DNA of 64,000 bases from Streptomyces leeuwenhoekii (lineage in GTDB: Bacteria > Actinomycetota > Actinomycetes > Streptomycetales > Streptomycetaceae). The position numbers were made by a program, and so were the translations under genes. The notes under the pieces are model-generated. The model was not told where the DNA came from. It searched no databases and saw only the letters and a list, made by a program, of their open reading frames with translations. The stretch lies in assembly GCF_001013905.1 (NCBI RefSeq), contig NZ_LN831790.1, forward strand, positions 5,284,001 through 5,348,000, read 5' to 3'. This document shows positions 1-9,493 of the stretch, in pieces (the stretch's first letter is position 1; each line of letters starts with the position of its first letter).

Positions 1-39
1 GGCGCGCGGACCGCGTACGACGCGTACGAAGGGAATGAC

Positions 40-1191
40 GTGACACGCAAGACGGTGCGTATCGCCATGAACGGCGTGACCGGGCGCATGGGCTACCGCC
101 AGCACCTCGTCCGCTCGATCCTGGCCATCCGTGAGCAGGGCGGCCTGGACCTGGGCGACGGTGCCGTGCTGTGGCCGGAGCCGATCCTGGTCGGCCGCCG
201 TGAGCACGCGCTCAGGGCGCTGGCCGAGCGGCACGGCCTGGAGCACGTCTCGACGGACGTGGACGCGGTCCTCGCCGACGAGAGCGTCGACATCTACTTC
301 GACGCGCAGGTCACCTCCGCGCGCGAGGACGCGATCAAGAAGGCGATCGCGGCGGGCAAGCACATCTACACCGAGAAGCCCACGGCCACCGGTTTCGAGG
401 GCGCGCTGGAGCTGGCCCGCCTGGCCGCCGCCAAGGGCGTGAAGCACGGCGTCGTCCAGGACAAGCTGTTCCTGCCCGGCCTGCTCAAGCTCAAGCGGCT
501 GATCGACGGCGGCTTCTTCGGCCGCATCCTGTCCGTGCGCGGCGAGTTCGGCTACTGGGTCTTCGAGGGCGACTGGCAGGAGGCGCAGCGCCCCTCCTGG
601 AACTACCGCGCCGAGGACGGCGGCGGCATCGTCGTCGACATGTTCCCCCACTGGGAGTACGTGCTGCACGAGCTGTTCGGCCGGGTGAAGTCCGTCCAGG
701 CCCTCACCGCCACCCACATCCCGCAGCGCTGGGACGAGGACGGCAAGCCCTACGACGCCACCGCCGACGACGCCGCCTACGGCCTCTTCGAGCTCGACGG
801 CGGGGCGATCGCCCAGATCAACTCCTCCTGGGCGGTGCGCGTCAACCGCGACGAACTGGTGGAGTTCCAGGTCGACGGCACCGAGGGCTCCGCGGTCGCC
901 GGCCTGCGCAACTGCCGTGTCCAGCACCGCAGCGCCACCCCCAAGCCGGTCTGGAACCCGGACATCCCGGCCACGTACTCCTTCCGCGACCAGTGGCAGG
1001 AGGTCCCGGACAACCAGGAGTTCGACAACGGCTTCAAGGCCCAGTGGGAGCTGTTCCTCAAGCACGTCTACGCCGACGCCCCCTACCACTGGGACCTGCT
1101 GGCCGGCGCCCGCGGCGTCCAGCTCGCCGAGCTGGGCCTGAAGTCCTCCGCCGAGGGCCGCCGCATCGACGTGCCGGAGGTCGCGCTGTGA
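40..1191 (+). CDS. Gfo/Idh/MocA-family NAD(P)-dependent oxidoreductase
   Basis: Predicted 383-residue cytoplasmic dehydrogenase of the Gfo/Idh/MocA family, which oxidises or reduces sugars, inositols or related polyols. The N-terminus carries a Rossmann fold with a glycine-rich GVTGRMG turn near residue 12. A TEKPTAT segment near residue 111 supplies the EKP lysine typical of the family, and DMFPHW near residue 200 lies in the substrate-binding domain. The GTG start is preceded by GAAGGGA. The stop overlaps the start of the next gene by four bases (GTGA), and a third gene follows in the same way, so the three are probably one operon that begins left of the window. The substrate cannot be told from sequence. 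The neighbouring isomerase and DUF993 protein suggest a sugar or polyol pathway (inference). Confidence 0.88.
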   Translation: MTRKTVRIAMNGVTGRMGYRQHLVRSILAIREQGGLDLGDGAVLWPEPILVGRREHALRALAERHGLEHVSTDVDAVLADESVDIYFDAQVTSAREDAIKKAIAAGKHIYTEKPTATGFEGALELARLAAAKGVKHGVVQDKLFLPGLLKLKRLIDGGFFGRILSVRGEFGYWVFEGDWQEAQRPSWNYRAEDGGGIVVDMFPHWEYVLHELFGRVKSVQALTATHIPQRWDEDGKPYDATADDAAYGLFELDGGAIAQINSSWAVRVNRDELVEFQVDGTEGSAVAGLRNCRVQHRSATPKPVWNPDIPATYSFRDQWQEVPDNQEFDNGFKAQWELFLKHVYADAPYHWDLLAGARGVQLAELGLKSSAEGRRIDVPEVAL

Positions 1192-2339
1192 CCCTACGCC
1201 TGCCGGACGCGAACGGCGCCCTGCGGGCCTACGAGCCCCGCAGCGAGCCCCTCGCACTGAACCCTGGAAGCGCTTTCACCTCCCGTACGGTCTTCTCGGC
1301 GGCCCACGTGGTCGCCGACCCGTACGCCGACACGACCCCCGACGGGCCCGCCGCCGTCGACTGGGACGCCACCCTCGCCTTCCGCCGCCACCTGTGGGCG
1401 CACGGTCTCGGGGTCGCCGAGGCGATGGACACCGCCCAGCGCGGCATGGGCCTGGACTGGGCGGGCGCGGCCGAGCTGATCCGCCGCAGCGCCGCCGAGG
1501 CGAAGGCGGTGGGCGGCCGGATCGCCTGCGGCGTCGGCACCGACCAGCTCGCCGCCGGCACCCTGGACGAGGTCCGCCGGGCCTACGAGGAGCAGCTCGC
1601 CGTCGTGGAGGAGTCGGGTGCCCAGGCCATCCTCATGGCCTCCCGCGCCCTGGCGGCGACGGCGCGGGGCCCCGAGGACTACCTGGAGGTCTACGGCCAC
1701 CTGCTCCGCCAGGCCGCCGAACCGGTCGTCCTGCACTGGCTCGGCCCCATGTTCGACCCGGCCCTGGAGGGCTACTGGGGCTCGTCCGACCTGGACGCGG
1801 CCACCGACACCTTCCTGGAGGTCATCGCCGCCCACCCCGACAAGGTCGACGGCGTCAAGATCTCCCTGCTGGACGCCCGGCGCGAGGTCGACCTGCGCCG
1901 CCGCCTCCCGCAGGGCGTGCGCTGCTACACCGGCGACGACTTCCACTACCCCGAGCTGATCGCGGGCGACGAGCAGGGCTTCAGCCACGCCCTGCTCGGC
2001 ATCTTCGACCCGCTGGGCCCACTGGCGGCCGAGGCGGTCCGCGTCCTGGACACCGGGAACACGGAGGGCTTCCGCGCCCTGCTGGACCCCACCGTCGCAC
2101 TCTCCCGCCACCTCTTCCAGGCCCCCACCCGCTTCTACAAGACGGGCGTGGTCTTCCTGGCCTGGCTCGCCGGCCACCAGGACCACTTCGCGATGGTCGG
2201 CGGCCTGCAGTCGGCCCGCTCGCTGCCGCACTTCGCCCGCGCCTACGAACTGGCCGACACACTCGGCCTGTTCCCGGACCCGAAGCTGGCCGAGGAGCGG
2301 ATGAGGACCCTGCTGTCCCTGTACGGAGTGAGCCAGTGA
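1188..2339 (+). CDS. DUF993 / dihydrodipicolinate synthase-like protein
   Basis: A 383-residue protein matching the DUF993 family, annotated in actinobacteria as dihydrodipicolinate synthase-like, that is a TIM-barrel lyase or aldolase fold. An open frame continues upstream inside the dehydrogenase gene. The GTG at the start given here overlaps the previous stop as GTGA and begins the family-like sequence (MTLRLPDANGALRAYE), so the longer version is rejected. Its own stop overlaps the next start in the same GTGA manner, implying translational coupling. Co-occurrence with a Gfo/Idh dehydrogenase and a sugar-phosphate isomerase-like protein is common in Streptomyces catabolic operons. The reaction is not known to me; an aldolase or lyase step in sugar-acid breakdown is the natural guess. 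Confidence 0.8.
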   Translation: MTLRLPDANGALRAYEPRSEPLALNPGSAFTSRTVFSAAHVVADPYADTTPDGPAAVDWDATLAFRRHLWAHGLGVAEAMDTAQRGMGLDWAGAAELIRRSAAEAKAVGGRIACGVGTDQLAAGTLDEVRRAYEEQLAVVEESGAQAILMASRALAATARGPEDYLEVYGHLLRQAAEPVVLHWLGPMFDPALEGYWGSSDLDAATDTFLEVIAAHPDKVDGVKISLLDARREVDLRRRLPQGVRCYTGDDFHYPELIAGDEQGFSHALLGIFDPLGPLAAEAVRVLDTGNTEGFRALLDPTVALSRHLFQAPTRFYKTGVVFLAWLAGHQDHFAMVGGLQSARSLPHFARAYELADTLGLFPDPKLAEERMRTLLSLYGVSQ

Positions 2340-3172
2340 CCGACCTTCTCTCCCGCTTCTCCATCAACCAGATGACGGTCAAGCAGCTCTCGCTGCCGGA
2401 ACTGACCGCCGCCTGCGCCGAGTCGGGCATCCGCAATGTGGGCCTGTGGCGCGAGCCGGTCCAGTCCTACGGTGTGGAGGCGGCGGCCAAACTGGTCCGC
2501 GACGCGGGCCTGACGGTGACGACGCTGTGCCGGGGCGGTTTCCTCACCGCGATCGACCCCGGCGAGCGGGCACGCGCGCTGGAGGACAACCGGCGGGCCG
2601 TCGACGAGGCCGCGACCCTCGGCACCGACACGCTCGTGCTGGTCTCCGGCGGCCTGCCCGCCGGTTCCAGGGACCTGCGCGGCGCCCGGGAGCGCATCGC
2701 GGACGCGCTCGCCGAACTCGGCCCCTACGCCGAGGAGCACGGGGTCCGCCTGGCCATCGAGCCGCTGCACCCGATGTACGCCTCCGACCGCTGCGTGGTC
2801 TCCACCCTCGCCCAGGCGCTGGACATCGCCGAGCACTTCCCGGCCCGCCAGGTCGGCGTCACGGTGGACACCTACCACATCTGGTGGGACGACACGGCGC
2901 CCGCGCAGATCGCCCGGGCCGGCGCGGACGGCCGTATCCACACCTTCCAGCTCGCGGACTGGACGACCCCCCTGCCGGAAGGCGTCCTCAACGGCCGAGG
3001 CCAGATCGGGGACGGCGCGGTCGACATGCGCGAGTGGAAGGGGTACGTGGAGGCGGCCGGATACACCGGGCCCATCGAGGTCGAGCTGTTCAACGACGCG
3101 CTGTGGGCACGTGACGGGCGGGAGGTGCTGGCGGAGACGGCGGCACGGTTCGTGGAGCACGCGGGCGGCTGA
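2336..3172 (+). CDS. sugar phosphate isomerase/epimerase-like TIM-barrel protein
   Basis: A 278-residue xylose-isomerase-like TIM barrel (AP-endonuclease 2 superfamily; sugar epimerases, hydroxypyruvate isomerase, inosose dehydratase). Metal-ligand-type residues are visible in IEPLHPMYASDRC (Glu, His), VDTYHIWWD (Asp, His), and near the C-terminus GPIEVELFND (Glu). It starts with GTG overlapping the DUF993 stop. It is the last gene of the operon, and a long gene-free stretch follows. With the Gfo/Idh dehydrogenase it could form an oxidation-isomerisation pair for a cyclitol or ketose; the exact substrate is not determinable here. Confidence 0.84.
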   Translation: MTDLLSRFSINQMTVKQLSLPELTAACAESGIRNVGLWREPVQSYGVEAAAKLVRDAGLTVTTLCRGGFLTAIDPGERARALEDNRRAVDEAATLGTDTLVLVSGGLPAGSRDLRGARERIADALAELGPYAEEHGVRLAIEPLHPMYASDRCVVSTLAQALDIAEHFPARQVGVTVDTYHIWWDDTAPAQIARAGADGRIHTFQLADWTTPLPEGVLNGRGQIGDGAVDMREWKGYVEAAGYTGPIEVELFNDALWARDGREVLAETAARFVEHAGG

Positions 3173-3766
3173 CGGCGGCGGCCGTTCCCGCGCCGCGGCC
3201 CGCGTCCGGCGGCCTGGCGCCGCCGGTGCGCGCGGCCCGCGTCCGCTCCCGGCCGGGGGTGGCGGTGTGTGCGGCCCGCCTTCTCCCGGCCGGGCGGCGG
3301 TGCGCTGGAGTCGCGCGGCGAACGGCGTTGTCGGTGCCGTGTTGTACGATGCCCGGCCGCTGTGCGGAGCCTGGGCTTACGGATCAGTAGATCGGGGCGT
3401 TCGGGACATGTGGAGCGACCGGACCCTCACGGACCGCTGTGCCGTGCGTCACCCTCTGATTGTGGTGTGCGTCACGCCGACTTGGCCGGAACGCTTACGA
3501 GCAGGCCGAATGCTCGATTCCACAGCGGAAACAGATATCCGTTGCGCGGCTCAACCCGTGGGCAGGTCTCGCTAACGGCCTTCCCGGCAAGGCAAGATGG
3601 AGGCTGCCCGTACGGGAGTCGCGTGAACACGGCCTTTCCGGCCTGGTCACGTGATCACCGCGGACAGAACGAGAGCCCCATCTCCGATGCCGGGAAGCTG
3701 GAGAGATGAGGCCCTCGGCAGCACCAGAACGGGCGGGCCCCGGCCGTCAGGTCGGGGCTCTTCCCG
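3173..3766. other. gene-free convergent spacer; possible small RNA or tiny ORF
   Basis: About 590 bases lie between two converging genes and contain no convincing coding region. Bases 3173-3340 are very GC-rich. From about 3400 to 3700 the composition is distinctly less GC-biased than the surrounding genes and lacks the third-position pattern of Streptomyces coding DNA. A nine-codon reading frame (ATG 3597, TGA 3624-3626, peptide MEAARTGVA) is preceded by an AAGG motif. That is weak evidence for a leader peptide, but no gene follows on the same strand. A noncoding RNA is possible. Confidence 0.3.
3737..3758 (-). terminator. weak hairpin after the small leftward gene
   Basis: GCCCCG (3737-3742) pairs with CGGGGC (3753-3758) around a ten-base loop, just downstream of the leftward small gene that stops at 3767. 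There is no clear T-run, so this is only a plausible terminator. Confidence 0.3.
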
Positions 3767-3886
3767 TCAGTGGCTCAGGAACTCCCGCAGGATCTTGTAG
3801 ATCGCGACGATCGGTCCGAGCCAGCGGACCCGGTTGTAGAACCGGTCCGCCTTGGTGTTCTGGTGCCCCTCCGGCTGTGCAGCCAT
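3767..3886 (-). CDS. conserved-type small basic protein, function unknown
   Basis: A 39-residue leftward reading frame that starts MAAQPEGHQNTKADRFYNR and ends YKILREFLSH. It begins with a hydrophilic stretch and then a short hydrophobic segment (WLGPIVAIYKIL) that could be an amphipathic or membrane-associated helix. The ATG is preceded at good spacing by AAAGGGGG, a strong ribosome binding site, which is the main argument that it is real and that the longer frame to 4099 is not. I do not recognise a function. It is flanked by long gene-free DNA on both sides, so it is probably monocistronic. Confidence 0.62.
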   Translation of the reverse strand: MAAQPEGHQNTKADRFYNRVRWLGPIVAIYKILREFLSH

Positions 3887-4636
3887 CGGGCCGCCCCCTT
3901 TCTGGTCCACGTTCGTGAACCTCGCGAGACGCTCACGGCGCGTCGCGAACCTTCCGGGGAGCGGTGGTAGCGCAATACAGTACCGGGCGCAACGGCAACC
4001 ACGGCGTGCGCGAGCCACTCCCGCGGGTGATCGGCACGGCGCTCGAACGGCACCGCGTGCCGCACCGGCCGACCGAGATGCCACGGTTGTGGCGATCAAG
4101 GCAACTGCCTGCGCTGTTGCGGATGTTCAAGAAGTGACGGCGTGCCAGTTCCCGCCTCGAAAGTCGCGTAAATCACACCGTCCGGGGGGATGGGTCCTCC
4201 GTCAAAGTCCGTACATCTGTCACCGGTGGCCGCAGTTCTTCTCGCTCCGGGCGGGCAGCGGGGTGACATGTGCCGGAGAACGGTCGCCCTCGTTCACCAA
4301 GTGAGCAGTTGCGAAGGGCCGAAGAGGGGCCGGGGAAGCACCGGCCCACGCCGGCACCGGCCCGGGCGGCCGGAAAGGCCGAGTGACCGGCCAGCCGGGC
4401 GCCCGGCCCGGACCCGGGGAGAAAACCTCGGGCACCTGTGCAACCGTTCCCGCCCCCGGCGGGTCGTACATGGCATCAGAACGCCCCGTCGGGGGCCCGG
4501 GGGGGGGGAAATCCGGGGGAAGGGGCTTCTGACGGAGGGGGAAACCCGGGAGGGCCCGGTCAGCAGACAGGGCCCTCCCGAAGTGTCCGGGGCCACCCCC
4601 GAAGTGTCCGGGGGCCACTCCCACGGCACCCGGGGG
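3887..4636. other. gene-free region upstream of small gene and downstream of rbs-type operon
   Basis: No convincing gene in about 750 bases. Bases 3960-4300 have lower GC and probably carry the promoter of the small leftward gene at 3886. Bases 4490-4640 hold long G runs, a ten-base-pair hairpin listed separately, and a tandem direct repeat of about 21 bases whose core CCGAAGTGTCCGGGG occurs twice (around 4578 and 4599). The open frames through this segment have coding-like GC only by chance. Confidence 0.5.
4548..4579 (-). terminator. strong hairpin downstream of rbsD-type gene
   Basis: GGGAGGGCCC (4548-4557) and GGGCCCTCCC (4570-4579) form a perfect ten-pair stem with a 12-base loop. On the leftward strand the stem is followed by GGGTTTCCC. 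It lies about 60 bases after the last gene of the leftward sugar-uptake operon, so a terminator is the simplest reading. Confidence 0.6.
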
Positions 4637-5026
4637 TCAGAAGAAGACCCCGCACCGCAGCAGGACGTTCGCGTACGGCCGGGCCTCGCCGGTCCGCACC
4701 ACGAGGCGGGCCTCGCGGGACAGCTCCTTCAGCCGCTCGTGCGGGACCAGCCGGAGGGCGGGGAAGAGCCCGCCGAGCAGCGCCGCCGCACCGGGGTTGG
4801 CCTCCCGTACCTCCGCGGCCGCCGTCGCGCCCTCCACCACCAGCTCGGCCAGCAGCCCGTCCAGCACCTCGGCGAAGGACGGGACGCCGGCCCGGAACGC
4901 CAGGTCCACCACGCGCGGGCCGTCCGGGACGGGCATGCCCGCGTCGCACACCAGCACCCCGTCCCCGTGGCCCAGTTCGGCCAGCGCGCCGGACAGGTGG
5001 CGGTTGAGGATCCCGCCCTTCTTCAC
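4637..5026 (-). CDS. rbsD: D-ribose pyranase RbsD family
   Basis: A 129-residue protein of the RbsD/FucU mutarotase family, close to the usual length (about 130). It starts MKKGGILNRHLSGALAELGH, the family signature whose His acts in converting pyranose to furanose forms. The mid-protein stretch VLVCDAGMPVP is also typical. Its GTG start overlaps the ribokinase stop as GTGA. It is the last gene of the leftward operon LacI-ABC ATPase-permease/binding protein-kinase-mutarotase and would supply the ring form phosphorylated by the kinase. Ribose is the most likely substrate by family, but another pentose or hexose is possible. Confidence 0.85.
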   Translation of the reverse strand: MKKGGILNRHLSGALAELGHGDGVLVCDAGMPVPDGPRVVDLAFRAGVPSFAEVLDGLLAELVVEGATAAAEVREANPGAAALLGGLFPALRLVPHERLKELSREARLVVRTGEARPYANVLLRCGVFF

Positions 5027-5964
5027 CGCGCCCCCTCCGCCGCGTCCCCCGGACGCCCGCCGTCCAGGGCGTCCACCTCGGCCGCCGTCGGGTACGACGC
5101 CTGCGCCCCCGGCCTGGTGACGGCCGCCGCGCCGACCCGGGCCGCGTACGCCGCCGCGCGGACCAGATCCCAGCCGGTGCCGAGCCGCCATGCCAGCGCC
5201 GCGGTGAACGCGTCGCCCGCGCCCGTCGTGTCGACGGCGTCCACCCGCACGGACGGGACCCGCGAAACGCCCTCGGCCGAGGCCACCAGCGCGCCCTGGG
5301 CGCCGAGGGTCACCACCACCGAGCGGGGCCCCTTGGCCAGCAGGATCCGCGCCCAGTCCGCCGGCTCCCCGCTCACACAGGCGTCGCCGAGGATCACCCG
5401 GGCCTCGTGCTCGTTGACGATCAGCGGATCGCAGGCCGCCAGCACCTCGGCCGGCAGGGGGCGCGGCGGCGACGGGTTGAGGACGAAGCGGCCGTCCGGC
5501 GGCAGGTTCCGCACCACCTCCACGACCGTCTCCAGCGGGATCTCCAGTTGCGCCGAGACCACCCGGGAGGCGTGGAGGAGGCTGCCGGCCGCGCGGACGT
5601 CCTCGGGGCCGAGCCGTGCGTTGGCGCCCGGCGAGACCACGATGCTGTTGTCCCCGGAGGGGTCCACCGTGATCAGCGCGACGCCGGTCGGGTCCTCGCC
5701 CACCAGGACGCCCACCGTGTCCACACCGGCCGCCCGCTGCGACTCCAGGAGCAGCCGCCCGTGGTCGTCGGCGCCGACCCGGGCCAGCAGGGCCGTACGG
5801 GCACCGAGCCGGGCGGCGGCGACCGCCTGGTTCGCGCCCTTGCCGCCCGGGTGGACGGCCAGGTCCGAGCCGAGCACCGTCTCGCCCGGACCCGGCCGCC
5901 GTTCGACGCCGATCACCAGGTCGGCGTTGGCCGACCCCACGACCAGGAGGTCGTAGTCGTTCAT
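5023..5964 (-). CDS. rbsK: ribokinase, PfkB family
   Basis: A 313-residue carbohydrate kinase of the PfkB/ribokinase family that phosphorylates the imported sugar in the cytoplasm. The first signature, GGKGANQAVAAARLG, is near residue 40. The second, DTTGAGDAFTAAL near residue 250, carries the catalytic Asp of the GAGD anion-hole motif. The start is ATG (MNDYDLLVVGSANADLVIGV). It sits 57 bases after the transporter gene and overlaps rbsD by four bases. Family and context both fit ribokinase, though related kinases for other sugars look similar. Confidence 0.88.
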   Translation of the reverse strand: MNDYDLLVVGSANADLVIGVERRPGPGETVLGSDLAVHPGGKGANQAVAAARLGARTALLARVGADDHGRLLLESQRAAGVDTVGVLVGEDPTGVALITVDPSGDNSIVVSPGANARLGPEDVRAAGSLLHASRVVSAQLEIPLETVVEVVRNLPPDGRFVLNPSPPRPLPAEVLAACDPLIVNEHEARVILGDACVSGEPADWARILLAKGPRSVVVTLGAQGALVASAEGVSRVPSVRVDAVDTTGAGDAFTAALAWRLGTGWDLVRAAAYAARVGAAAVTRPGAQASYPTAAEVDALDGGRPGDAAEGAR

Positions 5965-6021
5965 GAACCCTCTCCCCGCATCCTCGAGTCCGTCCCGGCG
6001 GGCGGCGCCCGCGCGTCGCCG

Positions 6022-7965
6022 TCAGCCGCCGAATCCGGCCACGTTCTCCTTGGTGACCACCTTCACCGGCACCTTCACCAGCTCCTCGACCCGCTTGCCG
6101 TCGGCGGCGCGCAGCGCGTTGTCCACGGCGATCCTGCCCAGCTCCTTCGGCACCTGCGCCACGGAGGCGTAGAGCGTGCCCGCCTCGACCGCCTTCAGCC
6201 CGTCCGGGGTGCCGTCGAAACCGACGACCTGGACCGACCGGCCGGCCTTGGTGCCGAGCGCCTTGATCGCGCCGAGGGCCATCTCGTCGTTCTCGGCGAA
6301 GACGCCGTCGATGTCCGGGTGGGCCTGGAGCAGGTTCGTCATCACGTCCAGCCCCTTGGTGCGGTCGAAGTCGGCGGGCTGCTTGGCGACGACCTCGATG
6401 CCCGGGTAGGCCCTGAGGCCCTCGGCGAACCCGGCGCCGCGCTCGCGGCTGGCGGAGGTGCCGGCCTGGCCCTGGAGGATCACGATGGTGCCCTTGCCGC
6501 CGAGCTTCTCGGCCAGCGCCCTGGCGCCCAGTCGCCCGCCCTCGACGTTGTCGGAGGCGACCAGCGCGGCGGTGTCCGCCTTGCCGACGCCGCGGTCCAC
6601 GGCGATGACGGGGATGTCCGCCTTGTTGGCCGACCGCACCGAGGGACCGGCGGCGTCGGAGTCCACCGGGTTGACGACGATCGCGCCGAGGCCCTCGCTG
6701 GTGAAGTTCTGGAGCTGGTTGGCCTGCTGCGAGGCGTCGTTCTGCGCGTCGGTGACGGTCAGGTCGACGCCCCGCTTCTCGGCCTCCTGCTCGGCACCGG
6801 CCCGGATCTGCACGAAGAACGGGTTGTTCAGCGTGGACAGCGACAGGCCGATCTTGCGCTCCTTGCCCGTGGAGTCCTGGCCGTGCAGCAGGGACGTGGC
6901 GCCGACGACCGCGACCGCGACGACGGCCGCCAGGACGTACGTCGCCGCCTGCCTGCCCTTGCCGCCCTGCGCGGTGCCGGCCGCGACCGGCGTCGCCCCG
7001 GCCTTGCGGCGCACGGTGTCCAGCAGCACCGCCAGCGCGATCACCACACCGATGACGACCTGCTGCCAGAACGCGGAGACGGACAGCAGGTTGAGGCCGT
7101 TGCGCAGCACCGCCAGGATCAGCGCGCCGATCAGCGTGCCCGACGCCTTGCCGGTGCCGCCCGCCAGCGAGGCGCCGCCGATGACGACCGCGGCGATCGC
7201 GTCCAGCTCGTAGCCCTGCGCGGCCTGCGGCTGCGCGGAGGACAGCCGGGCGGCGAGCACGATGCCCGCGGCGGCGGCGAACAGCCCCGACAGCGCGTAG
7301 ATGACGAGCTTCTGCCGCTTTACCCGCAGCCCGGACAGCCGGGCCGCCTCCTCGTTGCCGCCGATCGCGTACATGGAGCGGCCGATGTACGTCCGGCCCA
7401 GCACCAGGGCCGTGATCAGCCCCATGACGACCATCACCAGCACCGGCACCGGCAGCCAGCCGCCGAGCGTGTCACCGAGGTGCGAGACGGAGTCGGGGAA
7501 CGCGATGGGCGAGCCCTGCGAGATGACCAGCGACAGACCGCGGCCCACCGACAGCATGGCCAGCGTCGCGATGAACGGCGGCAGCTTGCCGTAGGAGACG
7601 AGGAAACCGTTCACCAGGCCGCACCCGACGCCCGTCACGACCGCGAGGACGACCGCGAGGGCGACCGGGACCCCGGCCTCGGTGGCGCTCCACGCCAGCA
7701 CGGTGGCCGACAGGGCGGCGACCGACCCGACCGACAGGTCGATCCCCGCGGAGACGATCACGAAGGTGACGCCGAAGGCGAGGATCGCGGTCACGGCGGC
7801 CTGGACGCCGACGTTGAGCAGGTTGTCGGCGGTCAGGAAGTCACCGGACAGCGCCGACATGGCGATGACGAGGACGACGAGCGCGGTCAGCGCGCCGTTG
7901 TCGAGCAGCAGGCGGCGCAGCCCGCCGGAGGCGCCCGGCCTGCTCTTGAGGGTGTCAGTGGCCAC
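6022..7965 (-). CDS. sugar ABC permease fused to its substrate-binding protein (RbsC-RbsB)
   Basis: A 647-residue fusion. Residues 1 to about 325 are a ribose-type ABC permease (BPD_transp_2) with about ten hydrophobic helices. A basic, flexible linker follows, then another membrane helix ([19 protein letters not shown]). From about residue 370 to the end is a periplasmic-binding-protein-1 sugar receptor ([47 protein letters not shown]). The receptor has no lipobox or signal peptide of its own; it would be displayed outside the membrane by the extra helix. Bifunctional carbohydrate binding-and-transport proteins of this type are known in Streptomyces. The GTG start lies 11 bases inside the upstream ATPase gene. 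Confidence 0.88.
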   Translation of the reverse strand: MATDTLKSRPGASGGLRRLLLDNGALTALVVLVIAMSALSGDFLTADNLLNVGVQAAVTAILAFGVTFVIVSAGIDLSVGSVAALSATVLAWSATEAGVPVALAVVLAVVTGVGCGLVNGFLVSYGKLPPFIATLAMLSVGRGLSLVISQGSPIAFPDSVSHLGDTLGGWLPVPVLVMVVMGLITALVLGRTYIGRSMYAIGGNEEAARLSGLRVKRQKLVIYALSGLFAAAAGIVLAARLSSAQPQAAQGYELDAIAAVVIGGASLAGGTGKASGTLIGALILAVLRNGLNLLSVSAFWQQVVIGVVIALAVLLDTVRRKAGATPVAAGTAQGGKGRQAATYVLAAVVAVAVVGATSLLHGQDSTGKERKIGLSLSTLNNPFFVQIRAGAEQEAEKRGVDLTVTDAQNDASQQANQLQNFTSEGLGAIVVNPVDSDAAGPSVRSANKADIPVIAVDRGVGKADTAALVASDNVEGGRLGARALAEKLGGKGTIVILQGQAGTSASRERGAGFAEGLRAYPGIEVVAKQPADFDRTKGLDVMTNLLQAHPDIDGVFAENDEMALGAIKALGTKAGRSVQVVGFDGTPDGLKAVEAGTLYASVAQVPKELGRIAVDNALRAADGKRVEELVKVPVKVVTKENVAGFGG

Positions 7966-9493
7966 CGGGGGCCTCCGTTCCGTTGCTGTGGTCCGTGCTG
8001 CTGGTGGGGGTGGTGAGGGCGAGCGCCATCACGGCGTCCTGGGTGGCCTCCGCGGCGGTGAGTTCACCGGCGATCCGGCCCTGCGCCATGACCAGCACCC
8101 GGTCGCTCATGCCGAGCACCTCGGGCAGGTCGCTGGAGATCATCAGGACGGCGGCGCCCTGCGCGGTCAGCTCGTTGATGAGCTGGTAGATCTCGACCTT
8201 GGCGCCGACGTCGATGCCGCGCGTCGGCTCGTCGAGGATCAGCACCCTGGTGTCGGCCAGCAGCCACTTGCCGATGACGACCTTCTGCTGGTTGCCGCCG
8301 GAGAGCGTGCGCACGTGCTGTCCGAGGCCAGCCATCCGCACGCCGAGCTGCCCGGCGACCCGGGCCGCGGCCTCGTGCTGCCGCTTGAGGTCGACGAGCC
8401 CCGCGCGGGTGGCCGACCTCAGCGTCACCAGCCCGAGGTTCTCCTCGACGGAGGCGTCCAGCACCAGGCCCTGCCCCTTGCGGTCCTCCGGTACGAGCCC
8501 GATCCCGGCCGCCATGGCGGCGTTCACGTCGTGCCGCCGCAGCGGCACGTCCCCGACCCGGACGCTGCCCGCGTCGTAGGGGTCGGCGCCGAACACGGCC
8601 CGCACCACCTCCGTACGGCCGGCCCCGACCAGCCCCGCGATGCCGACGACCTCACCGGCGCGCACCTCGAAGCTCACGTCGTGGAAGACGCCGTCGCGGG
8701 TCAGCCCCTCGACCTTCAGCAGCGCCGTGCCGGTCTCGGGCCGCTCACGCGGGTACTGCTGCTCGATCGACCGCCCCACCATGAGCCGTACCAGCTCGTC
8801 CGCGGGCGTGGAGGCCGGGACCTGCCCGACGCTCCTGCCGTCCCGGATGACGGTGACGCGGTCGCCGAGCGCGGCGATCTCCTCCAGGTGATGGGTGATG
8901 AAGACGATCCCGACGCCGTCCGCGCGCAGCCGCCGCACGATGGCGAACAGCCTCTCCACCTCCTCGGAGGTGAGCACGGCGGTCGGCTCGTCCATGATCA
9001 GCACGCGCGCGTCCAGGCTGAGCGCCTTGGCGATTTCGACCATCTGGAGCCGGGCGATGCCGAGTTCGCGGACCCGCGCGCGGGGGGACACGTGCACGCC
9101 GACCCGCTCCAGTAGTACGGCGGCGTCGGCCTCCATCCGCTTGCGGTCGATCATCCCGAAGCGGCGCGGCTGCCGTCCCAGGAAGATGTTCTCGGCGACC
9201 GTGAGATCGGGGACGAGGTTGAACTCCTGGTAGATGGTGGCGATCCCGAGGCGCTCGGAGTCCTGCGCCCCGTTGATGCGCACCTCCTGGCCGCCCGCGA
9301 GGATCCGGCCGGCGTCGGGGGTGTAGGCGCCGGAGAGCATCTTGATGAGCGTGCTCTTGCCCGCGCCGTTCTCGCCGAGCAGCACATGCACCTCGCCGCG
9401 GCGCAGATCGAAGTCGACGCCGTCGAGCGCGACCACGCCGGGGAAGGTCTTGCGGATGCCCTCGATGCGCAGCAACTCGTCCGCGTTGCTCAC
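7955..9493 (-). CDS. sugar ABC transporter ATPase (RbsA type, two nucleotide-binding domains)
   Basis: A 512-residue RbsA/MglA-type protein with two tandem ATPase domains. The first has Walker [15 protein letters not shown], a signature region [15 protein letters not shown] and Walker [12 protein letters not shown]. The second has the usual degenerate P-loop ([16 protein letters not shown]), then [15 protein letters not shown] and [12 protein letters not shown]. The GTG start ([19 protein letters not shown]) is preceded by AAGGAG; a longer frame to 9547 is rejected because of this site. It overlaps the LacI stop as GTGA and the permease fusion by 11 bases. It drives uptake through the fused permease-receptor. 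Confidence 0.92.
   Translation of the reverse strand: MSNADELLRIEGIRKTFPGVVALDGVDFDLRRGEVHVLLGENGAGKSTLIKMLSGAYTPDAGRILAGGQEVRINGAQDSERLGIATIYQEFNLVPDLTVAENIFLGRQPRRFGMIDRKRMEADAAVLLERVGVHVSPRARVRELGIARLQMVEIAKALSLDARVLIMDEPTAVLTSEEVERLFAIVRRLRADGVGIVFITHHLEEIAALGDRVTVIRDGRSVGQVPASTPADELVRLMVGRSIEQQYPRERPETGTALLKVEGLTRDGVFHDVSFEVRAGEVVGIAGLVGAGRTEVVRAVFGADPYDAGSVRVGDVPLRRHDVNAAMAAGIGLVPEDRKGQGLVLDASVEENLGLVTLRSATRAGLVDLKRQHEAAARVAGQLGVRMAGLGQHVRTLSGGNQQKVVIGKWLLADTRVLILDEPTRGIDVGAKVEIYQLINELTAQGAAVLMISSDLPEVLGMSDRVLVMAQGRIAGELTAAEATQDAVMALALTTPTSSTDHSNGTEAPGGH

Noticed and set aside
4490..4640. Long G-runs and direct repeats considered as a G-quadruplex regulatory element
   Set aside because: The segment is simply downstream of the operon and next to a strong terminator. 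No gene starts nearby on the G-rich strand.
5407..8016. Very long rightward open frame of over 860 codons opposite the sugar-uptake operon
   Set aside because: It lies antisense to clear kinase and transporter genes. The composition is Arg/Gly/Asp-rich as expected for the complementary frame of GC-rich coding DNA.
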